Source: Runella defluvii (lineage in GTDB: Bacteria > Bacteroidota > Bacteroidia > Cytophagales > Spirosomataceae). Taken from it: a DNA stretch of 64,000 bases. Positions 1 to 8,515 of the stretch are shown here, one piece after another. The stretch spans positions 270,186-334,185 of the forward strand of contig NZ_JACIBY010000007.1 in assembly GCF_014195535.1 (NCBI RefSeq), in the 5' to 3' direction. A program made the position numbers and the translations under genes. Position 1 is the first letter of the stretch. Every line of letters begins with the position of its first letter. A model generated the notes under the pieces. It saw only the letters and a program-made list of their open reading frames with translations. It did no database searches and had not been told where the DNA came from.

Positions 1-1
1 G

Positions 2-1987
2 TTGGGGGCGGGTGGCTGTAACCCCATGGCTGGGCCCGTATATAACAAAGACAGATTTGCCAAAGCTGAACGCGCATTTCCGAGCTACTACGATGGTAAA
101 TTTTTTGCCTACGAGTGGATGAGGGGCTGGATTATGGCAGTAAGTTTTGACAAAGACGGAAACTACGCGTCGATGGAGCCATTTATGCCAAGTTATAAAT
201 TTAGCAATCCAATGGACATGGAGTTTGCCGAGAATGGCGACATGTACATGCTTGAATATGGTTCGGGCTGGTTTACGGCCAACGACGACGCGAGGTTGAT
301 ACGTATAGAGTATAACGGTGGCAATCGGAAGCCAAAAATTGAAATGGTCGCCAACCAAATGGGGGGGGCTGTGCCGTTCAACTTGAAACTTTCTTCAAAA
401 GGAACGTCGGATGCTGACGGTGATGTGTTGAAATATACGTGGAAAATTACCTCCAAAACGGGTTTTACAAAAGTAGTCACCACGCCAGATGCTAACCTTA
501 CGCTCGCAAAGGCGGGCGTTTACAAAGCCACTTTGACGGTTGATGATGGAAAAGGCGGCGTGAATTCGCAGTCGATGGAAATTACGGCTGGAAACGAGCC
601 TCCTGTGTTGAGCCTCGACATGCCTAAAAGCAATAAGTCGTTTTACGTTTCTAATAAACCATTTAACTACGACATCAAAGTCAATGACAAAGAAGATGGT
701 TCGTTGGGTAAAGGCATCGAAGCCGAAAATGTGGCAGTAAGTATCGATTATCTTGCCGAAGGCTTCGATAAAAACATGATTGCCATGGGACACCGTTCGG
801 CGGATGCTAATGCCTTGGTCGCGACGGGTAAAAAACTCATCCAAGCCAGCGATTGTATGGCGTGCCATAGTGTCGATAAAAAATCAATTGGCCCAACTTA
901 CCGTGACGTAGCCAAGAAATATAAAGGTGACAATACGGCGCTGGAGCGTTTGACCAAGAAGGTCATTTCGGGAGGAAGTGGTGTGTGGGGAGAAACTGCC
1001 ATGGCTGGACACCCACAACTTGCTACGGGCGATGCCTCCGAAATGGTGAAGTATATCTTGAGTATTGCGGATGAAAAACCAAAGTCATTGCCAGTAAACG
1101 GTACTTACCTTGCCAAAGCACCTGCGTCGGATAAAAGCAAAGGCGTATATATCGTTCGGGCAGCGTACGAAGATCAAGGGGCGAACGGCGTGCCTGCGCT
1201 ACGCTCTGAGCAGACGTTCTTCCTTCGTAACTCGAAAGTGGACCCACATACGTTTGACGAGTACAACGAGGTCAATAAAATGTCGTTTGGAGGCAATAAC
1301 CTAGCGATTCCTTCAAAACCAGGTGCCTATATGGGGATGAAAGAGGTCGATTTAGAAGGAGTGTCGGAAGTAATCATGTTGGCGTCTGCACCTAAACCAC
1401 AGGTAAATGCAGCGGGTGGATTGGTTGAGTTACGTCTTGATTCTCCTACGGGAAAATTGATTGGTAAATCGGAGTTTTTGGAGCCTTCAGATAAAATGGA
1501 CTTTGCCCCAAAAGTGCTTAAAATTCCAATAACTGAGCCTGTCAATGACCGTAAATTACACAATGTATATGCTGTATTCCAGAATCCAAAGGCCGATGCC
1601 GCCACGCTGATGGTCGTGTCGGGTGCGGAGTTTAAACTGCCAAGTATAGAAGCGGTGGAGGTAGAGCAACCGAAAGAAGCAGCGGCACCAGCCGACTTTT
1701 ATGCGGGTAGCTGGGAAACGACTGTGATTGGTACTCCGCAGGGGGACGCTGTTATGGTGTTGAACCTAGAACGGAAAGACGGTAAACTAACGGGTACCAT
1801 CAAGCCAAAAACGGGGGATTTACCTGCCGAAACCCTCGAAAAAGTGGAGGAAGCTGACGGTAAAATCATGATTTATTTCAAAATGTCTGGTTTTAACATC
1901 AACGTAAATCTTGAAAAAGTGGACGCTGACAATTTGAAGGGCTCGATGATGGGCATGTTTACCACTAAAGCAACACGTAGAAAGTAA
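2..1987 (+). CDS. PQQ-type sugar dehydrogenase / PKD / cytochrome c protein, 5'-truncated
   Basis: The gene enters from the left edge, so its start is not in the window; 661 codons are visible. The first ~110 residues match the end of a glucose/sorbosone dehydrogenase propeller (YDGKFFAYEW, NPMDMEFAENGDMY, GGNRKP). A PKD-like beta domain follows (about 115-200, with SDADGD and TVDDGKGG). A class I cytochrome c domain has the haem site CMACH at residues 285-289 and a Pro-containing IGPTY segment. A CBM6-like stretch is possible near 400-530. The last ~95 residues (GSWETTV to the C-terminus) are a beta-rich module also found twice in the next gene, 28 bp downstream. Family knowledge suggests a periplasmic, electron-delivering carbohydrate oxidase; the substrate is unknown. 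Confidence 0.85.
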   Translation: MGAGGCNPMAGPVYNKDRFAKAERAFPSYYDGKFFAYEWMRGWIMAVSFDKDGNYASMEPFMPSYKFSNPMDMEFAENGDMYMLEYGSGWFTANDDARLIRIEYNGGNRKPKIEMVANQMGGAVPFNLKLSSKGTSDADGDVLKYTWKITSKTGFTKVVTTPDANLTLAKAGVYKATLTVDDGKGGVNSQSMEITAGNEPPVLSLDMPKSNKSFYVSNKPFNYDIKVNDKEDGSLGKGIEAENVAVSIDYLAEGFDKNMIAMGHRSADANALVATGKKLIQASDCMACHSVDKKSIGPTYRDVAKKYKGDNTALERLTKKVISGGSGVWGETAMAGHPQLATGDASEMVKYILSIADEKPKSLPVNGTYLAKAPASDKSKGVYIVRAAYEDQGANGVPALRSEQTFFLRNSKVDPHTFDEYNEVNKMSFGGNNLAIPSKPGAYMGMKEVDLEGVSEVIMLASAPKPQVNAAGGLVELRLDSPTGKLIGKSEFLEPSDKMDFAPKVLKIPITEPVNDRKLHNVYAVFQNPKADAATLMVVSGAEFKLPSIEAVEVEQPKEAAAPADFYAGSWETTVIGTPQGDAVMVLNLERKDGKLTGTIKPKTGDLPAETLEKVEEADGKIMIYFKMSGFNINVNLEKVDADNLKGSMMGMFTTKATRRK

Positions 1988-2015
1988 CATCAATTTAAAC
2001 TCAAACTCAAATACA

Positions 2016-2678
2016 ATGAAAAAAGCAATCGTATTGATTCTCGCACTCGTGGGTGGTATCGTATCAGAAAGTGCTGCACAGGCCGATTATTGGGTGGGCA
2101 AATGGGAGTTTTTTGTCAAAGAAACTCCGCAAGGTGACGTAAAAATGACAGGAAATTTGGTGCGCAAAGACGGGAAGTTGACGGGCGACTTGACGCCAAT
2201 CACTAGCCAAGCGACCGAAAAAATTGCCATTAGCTCGATTGAAGAAAGTGCCGATAAAATCGTATTATTTTTCTCGGCGGCTGGCTACGATTTGAATTTA
2301 GCCCTCAATAAAGTGGACGGAGATAACCTCAAAGGATTGTTGGCCGATTCGTTTGAAGCATCGGGAAAACGACTAAAAAGCAATGATTTCTTTGCAGGGA
2401 AGTGGGAGATTGTCGTTGTAGATACTCCAAATGGTGACGCTAAGTTTATTACTGAGCTTGTTCGTAAAGAAGGTAAATTGGCAGGAGATTTGAAAATGAC
2501 GGCGGGAGATGCTAAAGAAACAATACCTGCGAAAGTGGAAGAAGCTGAGGGGAAAATTACCCTTTACTTCTCTGCTCAAGGGTACGACGTCAACGTTGAA
2601 TTAAACAAAGTAGATGACGATAACCTCAAAGGCACGCTCATGAATATGTTTGAAGCGAAGGCAAAACGGGTGAAGTAA
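2016..2678 (+). CDS. Secreted protein with two copies of a ~95-residue beta module
   Basis: A 220-residue protein with a clear signal peptide (MKKAIVLILALVGG...SAAQ). The mature part is two tandem modules, about 26-120 and 121-220. Each has the pattern GKWE..V..TP.GD, then KxGKLxGDL, then an acidic EE segment, then LNKVDxDNLKG and a final Phe/basic tail. The same module ends the preceding cytochrome protein, so the two genes very likely form a unit that arose by module duplication. I do not recognise a named family; the pattern of alternating strands suggests a lipocalin-like or small beta-sandwich fold. A strong terminator follows at once. Confidence 0.75.
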   Translation: MKKAIVLILALVGGIVSESAAQADYWVGKWEFFVKETPQGDVKMTGNLVRKDGKLTGDLTPITSQATEKIAISSIEESADKIVLFFSAAGYDLNLALNKVDGDNLKGLLADSFEASGKRLKSNDFFAGKWEIVVVDTPNGDAKFITELVRKEGKLAGDLKMTAGDAKETIPAKVEEAEGKITLYFSAQGYDVNVELNKVDDDNLKGTLMNMFEAKAKRVK

Positions 2679-2696
2679 CTAGAATAAATAATTTTT

Positions 2697-2741
2697 AAAA
2701 AAGTCGTCACCAAGAGCATTTTTGCTCGGTGACGACTTTTT
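2697..2741. terminator. Bidirectional Rho-independent terminator
   Basis: GTCGTCACC (2703-2711) pairs with GGTGACGAC (2728-2736), and GAGCA (2714-2718) with TGCTC (2723-2727), leaving a two-A bulge and a short T loop. It is flanked by A and T runs, so it can end transcription of both convergent neighbours (the secreted protein and the NRDE gene). Confidence 0.9.
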
Positions 2742-2755
2742 ATGTTCAAAATAGG

Positions 2756-3493
2756 TTAAGAAAGTACAGAATTTCCGATGGAGTCTTTAAAGATACAATA
2801 CTGTAAATAATTGTTTGCTTGAAGGTCTTGGTAGGTCATTTTAAACTCCAACTGATTGAGCACAAATTGAGTAATCGAAATCGTTTTTAGGGTATTGTTT
2901 CTATTCATTTTTAAGTCGTTTTTGGGGTCACCACTTCCACCGTGGTGATGAAAATCAATTACTTTTTGGGGAACAATGGCTTGTTGCTTAAATTCATCAA
3001 ACCACTGTTCGCGGGCACTGATAATGTCAGGCGAATAAAGCGTAACGGAAGACCAAATACGCGGCAAAGTAGCATCAAGCGAGGTACAAAAAAGGCGGGT
3101 GCCGTTCCAGCGTACTTCGGTGAGGGTAAGGTCAGTTGTACTTTCAATGATAACCAACGTGAACGGCTCAATTCCTTCAAAATCATACTGTTGGATGAAA
3201 TTATTGACATCCAAAAAGGTGAAAAAATCCAATACTACCTTTCCCCGACTTTGTTTGTAAGGTGGCTGAGGAACGTGTTTTTCAAAGCCGCCATTGAGCA
3301 AGCACAAGGTAAAATCGCCGCTGCTAGCAATCCACGTACCACCACCCTTGGGGTCTTTTGGAAAAAAAACTTGCTGCCCGCCAATGTGGTATTTTTTGGG
3401 AGGAATGGCGGGCTTGCGCGACACGGCTTCGTCACGGTTAGAGGTGAGAATAAACCCGTTGTCTTGGTATGGAAAGTAAGTTAAAACGCACAT
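2756..3493 (-). CDS. NRDE (TANGO2-like) family protein
   Basis: A 245-residue protein with the defining N-terminus of the NRDE family: MCVLTYF with Cys2, then TSNRDE at 17-22, then GGTWIA and a CLLNGG segment. No signal peptide is seen, so it is probably cytoplasmic. The family includes the eukaryotic TANGO2 proteins, linked to haem or lipid handling, but its bacterial biochemistry is not settled. The gene is the last of a run (DM13, unknown, YceI, DinB, NRDE) that starts from the Crp-type promoter near 5.8 kb; the terminator at 2.7 kb closes it. Confidence 0.85.
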   Translation of the reverse strand: MCVLTYFPYQDNGFILTSNRDEAVSRKPAIPPKKYHIGGQQVFFPKDPKGGGTWIASSGDFTLCLLNGGFEKHVPQPPYKQSRGKVVLDFFTFLDVNNFIQQYDFEGIEPFTLVIIESTTDLTLTEVRWNGTRLFCTSLDATLPRIWSSVTLYSPDIISAREQWFDEFKQQAIVPQKVIDFHHHGGSGDPKNDLKMNRNNTLKTISITQFVLNQLEFKMTYQDLQANNYLQYCIFKDSIGNSVLS

Positions 3494-3512
3494 TTGTAAT
3501 TCAAAAAAAGGG

Positions 3513-4022
3513 TTAATGACTAACTGACAATTCTTGTTTGTGACGAATGGTAGAATAAGCTACTCCAAAATCAGAATCAATTGGTATGTGTTTAAAATTC
3601 ACCTGAATACCCACCCGAATTAAGGCAAAATGATGAATGGAATGTTCGACCATATACACCAATTCGCGTAAAAAATTGGTCTCAATTAATTCGAAGTTAT
3701 CATCGTCAAAATTCACTTTTAACTGAATCGGAAAATATAAGTCAGAAGTAGTATGAATACTGTGAGCAATTTCCCCAATAAGCTGCAAAGTGTAGCCTAG
3801 ATTGGTTTCAATGAGCAGGTTTCTTTTTCGGGCATCGTAGTTGATAATACCCGTTGAAAACCCTTCAAATAAACACTGAAAAAATTCGATGGTATGCCTG
3901 ACGTGCTGCCCAATACTACTTTCGTTCAAAACGGGAAGTTTTTGCGTGTATTCGTCGGTAGTTAGTTGAGCAAGCAGGTCGTGCAATTGCTTTAGAACGG
4001 ACAAAGAAGCGTTGATTGTCAT
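3513..4022 (-). CDS. DinB/YfiT-like four-helix protein
   Basis: About 169 residues from ATG at 4022, which lies one base after the stop codon of the YceI gene; an alternative ATG at 4037 would overlap that gene by 14 bp. His residues sit where DinB-superfamily proteins bind metal: one in GQHVRHTIEFF and a pair in VEHSIHHFALI. The family contains metal-dependent thiol transferases and damage-inducible proteins; no specific reaction can be assigned. It is surely co-translated with YceI upstream, and NRDE follows 19 bp downstream. Confidence 0.75.
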   Translation of the reverse strand: MTINASLSVLKQLHDLLAQLTTDEYTQKLPVLNESSIGQHVRHTIEFFQCLFEGFSTGIINYDARKRNLLIETNLGYTLQLIGEIAHSIHTTSDLYFPIQLKVNFDDDNFELIETNFLRELVYMVEHSIHHFALIRVGIQVNFKHIPIDSDFGVAYSTIRHKQELSVSH

Positions 4023-4023
4023 C

Positions 4024-4572
4024 TTATTGTTGCACATTTAAAGTAATAGAAATGGTAGCTACATCGCCTAAAAGCGAACTTTTTTCCCCGATTTCGTACT
4101 CCACTCGGTTGAGTTGAAAGGTACTTTTCATTTGGGCCGTGGTGCCGTTTTGGACGAATGAAAAGGGAATTTTGATGATTTTGGTCGTTTTCTTTAGCAT
4201 CAGACTAAACGTACCTACGTAATCGTTTTCCTTTGCCGCTTTCTCAAACTTCTGCGAAACCATCGTTATTTTTGGGTACTTTTCTACGTCAAAATACTCG
4301 TCACTTCTCAAGGTTTTGTCTCTTATTTTGAGGTCAGTGTCAATTGTTTTTGCGTCAATGCTCGCTTTGATGGTGGCGCTGGAGAGTTCTTTTGGGTCAA
4401 AAACGACCGCTCCCACAAATCCTTTAAAAGAGCCTTCGGCAGTAGCACCCAATGCGTGTTTTATTTTGAAAGTGATTGAGGCTGAGGTCGGTTTCCAAAC
4501 CTGCGCTTGAGAAGTCAAGGCCAGTAAAAGCATTGCCCCAAAAAATAGTTTTTTTACTGAGGTTAAAAGCAT
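4024..4572 (-). CDS. YceI-family periplasmic lipid-binding protein
   Basis: A 182-residue protein with a signal peptide ending near LLALTSQAQ. The mature part has the YceI pattern: WKPTSASITFKIKHALG, then GSFKGFVGAVVFDP, a SIDAKTIDTDLKIRDKTLRS segment, DEYFDVEKYPKITM, and a C-terminal VATISITLNVQQ strand. YceI proteins are periplasmic antiparallel beta-barrels that bind polyisoprenoid or related amphipathic lipids. Its presence near UbiA, DoxX and polyketide genes under the same operator suggests handling of an isoprenoid or quinone-like molecule; that is inference. Confidence 0.9.
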   Translation of the reverse strand: MLLTSVKKLFFGAMLLLALTSQAQVWKPTSASITFKIKHALGATAEGSFKGFVGAVVFDPKELSSATIKASIDAKTIDTDLKIRDKTLRSDEYFDVEKYPKITMVSQKFEKAAKENDYVGTFSLMLKKTTKIIKIPFSFVQNGTTAQMKSTFQLNRVEYEIGEKSSLLGDVATISITLNVQQ

Positions 4573-4584
4573 ACAAGAAAAATT

Positions 4585-5292
4585 TTAGAAAAGTGAATAG
4601 GAAACGGCCAAAAACGGTAGAAGTGTTTTGTGCCTAAATCGGTCATTTTCAAAAGTTAAAAGACGTTCGGCTTTGTATTCTAAAAATTGAAAACTTGCCC
4701 CACCCCGAATCGAAAAACGTTTGTTGACCCAATAACGGGCGTACAGTTCTGAATTTAAGCTGCCAATGTCGCTATCGCTTATCAACAATAAATTAAAAGA
4801 AGTAGGTTTGGCACTTTGGAGGCTACCGTTGAGCGATTTTGACTCGCTGGCGATGAATTTTCCAGATTGTTTACCTCCAAATGAAACTCCAAAAGCGTCA
4901 ATGTTAAAACCTACGTCTAATTTTGGGAAACTGTATTGCAGCGTAATCGTACTATTTAAACTTCCAATGGCCGTTTTTGTTAGCTGTAATGTGTCGATAT
5001 TACTCAAAATATTTTCTGTAAATAAAGCCACAATACTTTGAGAACCAGATGTAAGTTTAGCGGGAGCAGTAAGGTAGTTTTGCTGTCCGCTAAAAAATGT
5101 GTTGAAACGAACTCCCCAGCCTATTTTAAAACGCTTGGATTTTCCAATACCGTAGAGCTGTTGGAATGATACGGAAGGTGATACTCCCGCCCCAAATGCC
5201 GTAGCGAAATCGACATTAGTTTGTTTTTGGGGAAAGTTATACTGCGCCGATAACGACGTACTTATAAGAAGAAAAATTGCTATTTTTTTCAT
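4585..5292 (-). CDS. Secreted beta-rich protein of unknown function
   Basis: From the ATG at 5292 the protein has 235 residues and a typical signal peptide (MKKIAIFLLISTSLSAQ); an in-frame upstream ATG (5337) would add a non-signal extension and is less likely. The mature part alternates short polar/hydrophobic strands and closes with LPFLAVSYSLF, an aromatic terminus like that of outer-membrane beta-barrels. A repeated GSLNS motif is visible. I recognise no named family. It lies 46 bp after the DM13 gene and 12 bp before YceI, so it belongs to the same operon. Confidence 0.7.
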   Translation of the reverse strand: MKKIAIFLLISTSLSAQYNFPQKQTNVDFATAFGAGVSPSVSFQQLYGIGKSKRFKIGWGVRFNTFFSGQQNYLTAPAKLTSGSQSIVALFTENILSNIDTLQLTKTAIGSLNSTITLQYSFPKLDVGFNIDAFGVSFGGKQSGKFIASESKSLNGSLQSAKPTSFNLLLISDSDIGSLNSELYARYWVNKRFSIRGGASFQFLEYKAERLLTFENDRFRHKTLLPFLAVSYSLF

Positions 5293-5338
5293 GTTTTGAA
5301 ACTTGTTTGAGCGGGTTGTGAAAAGTTCGAAATGCACG

Positions 5339-5794
5339 TTATTTTAATTGGGCAGCGCCAAATAAAACTGAAAATTGCTTGCACCAAATCAGCACGTAGT
5401 TTTGTTTTTGAAGGTTGGCATTCGCAGGAATAGCAACCGAACTATTGCCGTTTTTAACCTCGTTTGTTACTTGGATAAAGTTGCTAACTGATTTGTCTTC
5501 AGCGAGATAAATACGCAGGTCGGGGCCAGCGTCGGTTTTGAAATTTTCAAAAACCAACGTACGTTTTTTGTCTTTGTCTTCGTAAACTCGCACTGTTCCC
5601 GATGTCGGATGAACTGCGCTTTCAAACGTACCCTGATAAAGGAGCGTTTGGCCAGTAGCATCAAATGAACTGGGATTCATCATCATCACCGTTTCGACGG
5701 GCGTCGTTGCGGTATTTGTTTGAACAGGAACGGTTTCTTGTTGACACGAAACCAAAGCGAGCGCAAGTGAGATAATTGTCAGGGTTGTTTTCAT
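5339..5794 (-). CDS. DM13-domain lipoprotein
   Basis: A 151-residue protein with a lipoprotein signal peptide (lipobox cysteine in LALVSCQQ). Residues ~45-150 fit the DM13 domain: LYQGTFESAVHPTSGTVRVYED, then FENFKTDAGPDLRIYLAED, and a terminal IWCKQFSVLFGAAQL containing a Cys near the C-terminus. DM13 domains are proposed to act in extracellular or periplasmic electron transfer. It is the first gene of its operon; the start of transcription predicted from the -7 element is about 16 nt before this ATG. Confidence 0.85.
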   Translation of the reverse strand: MKTTLTIISLALALVSCQQETVPVQTNTATTPVETVMMMNPSSFDATGQTLLYQGTFESAVHPTSGTVRVYEDKDKKRTLVFENFKTDAGPDLRIYLAEDKSVSNFIQVTNEVKNGNSSVAIPANANLQKQNYVLIWCKQFSVLFGAAQLK

Positions 5795-5814
5795 GATAAT
5801 TTGTTTTTATGTTA

Positions 5815-5859
5815 CAAATATCACCGTTACCACTGACCTGAATTGTCGGCTAGACGACC
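5815..5859 (-). promoter_or_regulatory. Crp-type operator and promoter of the DM13 operon
   Basis: Operator half-sites on the + strand are TGTCG (5844-5848) and CGACC (5855-5859), separated by six bases. The -7 element reads GATATTTG on the minus strand (5822-5815). The operator centre is 36.5 nt from the final G of TTTG, identical to three other promoters at 9.0, 9.7 and 13.7 kb. There is no good TTG at -33 (ATTCAG instead), as expected for an activator-dependent promoter. Confidence 0.75.
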
Positions 5860-5872
5860 TATTGAACGTTTT

Positions 5873-6541
5873 TTAGGCTACTTTTTTTAGAATTATTTCC
5901 GTACGAGAATAATCCAAAATTCCTTGTTCTTTCAACTCATTAAAAAGCTGAGTAACCGTCTGACGAGTGCTACAAATCAAACTCGCGATGTCTTGATGTG
6001 TAAGGTAATTTTTCAGGATAATTTCGTCAGAATTGGCCATCCCTTCTTTAGAAGCCCACTCCTCCAAAAAGCTTTTGAAACGCGTCCGAACGTCTTTAAA
6101 CATCAGATTGGCGTACTTATTTTGAAGACGTTTAAAACGAAAACCCATCCACTTGGTATAAGATAAACTCAGTTGTGGATTTTTTTCTAATAACTTTTCA
6201 AAATCATCCATTTTAAAGCTGCAACAAATCACACTATCAGATACCGCCACAGCGTATTCATCCGATTGGGATTCGGTCAGGGTAAATTCCCCAAAAATAT
6301 CCCCTTTTTGAAGCACATCTTTGACAATCTCATTGCCTTTATCGTCGATTTCAACAATTTTTAACGTCCCTTTTTTTAGAAAATACACGCGGGTATTTTC
6401 GTCGTGCGAAAACAAAATAATTTCTCCTTTCTTGGCCGATTTGAAGTTTGAAATCATGCAAATGGATTTTAATTCGGAAGAAGAAAGGACGCTGAAGAGC
6501 TTATGATCGCGCAAATACCAGTATTTTGTATCGAGATTCAT
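5873..6541 (-). CDS. Crp/Fnr-family transcriptional regulator
   Basis: A 222-residue protein with an N-terminal cyclic-nucleotide-binding-like beta-roll (about 15-130), a dimerisation helix, and a winged helix-turn-helix (about 150-218). The recognition helix reads STRQTVTQLFNEL (191-203): R193 is kept but the Crp glutamate is Gln194, in line with a site other than TGTGA. In the ligand pocket, FGEFTLTESQSDE lacks the Arg-Ser pair that holds cAMP, so cAMP is unlikely to be the ligand. It lies 58 bp downstream of the ATP-grasp gene on the same strand and probably shares its transcript. It is the best candidate to bind the four TGTCG-N6-CGACA operators around it. Confidence 0.9.
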   Translation of the reverse strand: MNLDTKYWYLRDHKLFSVLSSSELKSICMISNFKSAKKGEIILFSHDENTRVYFLKKGTLKIVEIDDKGNEIVKDVLQKGDIFGEFTLTESQSDEYAVAVSDSVICCSFKMDDFEKLLEKNPQLSLSYTKWMGFRFKRLQNKYANLMFKDVRTRFKSFLEEWASKEGMANSDEIILKNYLTHQDIASLICSTRQTVTQLFNELKEQGILDYSRTEIILKKVA

Positions 6542-6599
6542 GGGAAGGTTAAGAATATTCTAAGCCAATATACAAAGTCTATTTAGCATCAACAACATT

Positions 6600-7616
6600 T
6601 TACATCAAATGCGTTTTTACAATTCCCCAGACTTCACCCAAGGGTAGGGGAGCCACTCCGCTTTTTTGGTTGATGATACTAATGGTTGCGCTTCGTTTCC
6701 AGTGCCAACACAAATCACGGTAGGCTTGCCAAAGCCGATAGCTAGGGTCATAAATGTGTCCAGGGTCGGAGCTGACGCCGTTTAACTCCATGATTTTGAT
6801 GTTTTTTCCACGGTACAAATCATCCAAACTGGCAACTTTTAAGTCGAACCTTCCGTAGTAAAATCCCGAAAAATCTTTACTAACGTCGTTGAAAACAGTA
6901 TTCAATTGTTTATTAATCAGGTGATTAACGTTGACGAATTTAGTGCCTCGACAGTGGTTTCCAATGGGTTCCAACAAACGAATTTCACCTTTGGCAGGGA
7001 TTTCATCCAGTTGATTTCCCAGTTTGGCAGAAAGAGCCGTTAACTGAAATCGAGCACGGTTTGATTGATCGATTAACTCCCGAACCGTTGAACTGCCATC
7101 GCCTACGACCTTCAAAAACTCCTTCATGGTCAGCGACGACACTCTTCCCATTTTTTCATTGGGCAATCGGCTGAAAAGTACTCCCAACTCAATGGAATAG
7201 TCAATAAATTCCTGAAGAATGTACGCATCATTGGCTTGGATGTGATAGACTTCCAATTGACCGATGTTCTCAATCTTCGCCACATTCGTCCCTCTTTCGC
7301 CAATGTTCGGTTTGGCAATGATAGGGAATTGTAAGTGGTTGCTTTTCAGTAATCTAAGGGTTTCTTCAAAGGAGGTCTTGTGGGCGATAAACACCGTGGT
7401 GGGTAAATACGCAGGGTTGATTTTGCGGAGAATGTCAATTTTGCTTTCTCCATAAAACCCCCCTGCTTCTATCCCTGGATTGACGGCCGTAAAGTAGGTA
7501 AAAGAACGTGATTTGAGGGCCAAATACACCCAATACGGAGCCATTGGCAGGTAAAAAAGCCACCAAGGCCAGTATTCGTAGTTGAAAATTTTAACTAGAA
7601 AAAGGGGGAGTTTCAT
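6600..7616 (-). CDS. ATP-grasp superfamily ligase
   Basis: A 338-residue protein. The ATP-grasp core is visible from ~95: IIAKPNIGERGTNVAKI (lysine of the nucleotide site, glycine-rich loop), YILQEFID (adenine-side hinge), then YGRFDLKV and KIMELNGVSSDPGHIYD, which give the Asp and the Glu-x-Asn metal ligands. The first ~45 residues are Trp/Tyr-rich (EYWPWWLFYLPMAPYW) and may lie against the membrane. It is related to D-alanine-D-alanine ligase-like enzymes, but the substrate cannot be told. It follows the DoxX gene by one base, so translation is probably coupled. Confidence 0.8.
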   Translation of the reverse strand: MKLPLFLVKIFNYEYWPWWLFYLPMAPYWVYLALKSRSFTYFTAVNPGIEAGGFYGESKIDILRKINPAYLPTTVFIAHKTSFEETLRLLKSNHLQFPIIAKPNIGERGTNVAKIENIGQLEVYHIQANDAYILQEFIDYSIELGVLFSRLPNEKMGRVSSLTMKEFLKVVGDGSSTVRELIDQSNRARFQLTALSAKLGNQLDEIPAKGEIRLLEPIGNHCRGTKFVNVNHLINKQLNTVFNDVSKDFSGFYYGRFDLKVASLDDLYRGKNIKIMELNGVSSDPGHIYDPSYRLWQAYRDLCWHWKRSATISIINQKSGVAPLPLGEVWGIVKTHLM

Positions 7617-7617
7617 G

Positions 7618-8019
7618 TTAGTTGGCTGGAAAATACGTGTGAACGAACTGTTGTGCTTGTTTACGGTGTAAAACTTGAATGATGATAGAAAGTTTTAAGA
7701 CAACAACGGCCAAAATAAACAGTTGACCACCATCGCCTTGGGATTCGATGCCAATCACCAACAAGTGAGAGGCTATTGCGCCCAGCATCAGCCCTGTGGC
7801 CAAAAAACCTCCCAAAAACGCGGTTGAAGGGAGCAATAACAAGATGCCCGTTATCAGTTCGAGCACGCCCGTTGCTATTCTTCCCCAAGGTTCCACCCCC
7901 AATTTGGTAAACAACGCCACCGACTCAGGATGTGCTGTGAATTTAAAATAAAGGGTTTGTAATAAAATACCTGCGGCAATTATTCGTAAAATCCACGAGA
8001 TGATTGCTGTCGTTTTCAT
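7618..8019 (-). CDS. DoxX-family membrane protein
   Basis: 133 residues with four predicted membrane helices: an N-terminal helix, one around VLELITGILLLLPSTAFLGGFLATGLML, one around AIASHLLVIGIE, and one around LFILAVVVLKLSIIIQVL. The YFKFTAHPESVALFTKLGVEPWGR segment after helix one is typical of DoxX/DoxD-like proteins. Such proteins occur with thiosulfate:quinone oxidoreductase, with oxidoreductin systems, and often in stress operons; the role here is unknown. It sits 15 bp after the second YHS gene. Confidence 0.85.
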   Translation of the reverse strand: MKTTAIISWILRIIAAGILLQTLYFKFTAHPESVALFTKLGVEPWGRIATGVLELITGILLLLPSTAFLGGFLATGLMLGAIASHLLVIGIESQGDGGQLFILAVVVLKLSIIIQVLHRKQAQQFVHTYFPAN

Positions 8020-8034
8020 GTTAGTAGTCGAGGT

Positions 8035-8496
8035 TTAGTGAAAAAAAACAGTCCAGCTTTTGTCGGCTTTGGACTTGAGATTAGGCTCGTCTTTGTTCCA
8101 TTTAGTCAAAGTATTATTTGTCCAAGAGTGGTAAAAGAGGTACAGTTTTCCGTTTAAAATTTTAAACGTTTCGGGGTCGATTTCAACTTTTTCGCCCGTA
8201 GCACCCATAGCGTAGGCACACCAGCCGCCGTATTGGGGTTCGTATTTTTTGGGGTCTTTGACAAACAACTCTTTGTTGGCTGCGCTAGAAAAACGGTAGG
8301 TAACACCCTCAAAAACAGCAGTAAGCTGCTTATTTCCTTCGGCTGCTTTGTTTTGGTTAAAATAGGCGACGGGGTCGTACCCTTGAATCGCCAACCCGTT
8401 TTCAAGGTTAAATTGCTTCGAGCGCTGTAACGCCTGACTATATACGAATAGGGGGGCAACTACCAACAGGATTAGAAAAAAATGCTTTGTTTTCAT
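8035..8496 (-). CDS. Secreted YHS-domain protein (second of a tandem pair)
   Basis: 153 residues with a signal peptide (MKTKHFFLILLVVAPLFVYSQ). The YHS-like core reads GLAIQGYDPVAYFNQNKAAEG, then YRFSSAANKELFVKDPKKYEPQYGG and WCAYAMG. This is a typical exported YHS protein, a family associated with metal binding. Its closest relative in the window is the neighbouring gene 19 bp upstream, so the two arose by tandem duplication. Both lie in the transcript that starts at the operator near 9.08 kb. Confidence 0.85.
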   Translation of the reverse strand: MKTKHFFLILLVVAPLFVYSQALQRSKQFNLENGLAIQGYDPVAYFNQNKAAEGNKQLTAVFEGVTYRFSSAANKELFVKDPKKYEPQYGGWCAYAMGATGEKVEIDPETFKILNGKLYLFYHSWTNNTLTKWNKDEPNLKSKADKSWTVFFH

Positions 8497-8515
8497 GGGA
8501 GGTCTGGGGGATAAA

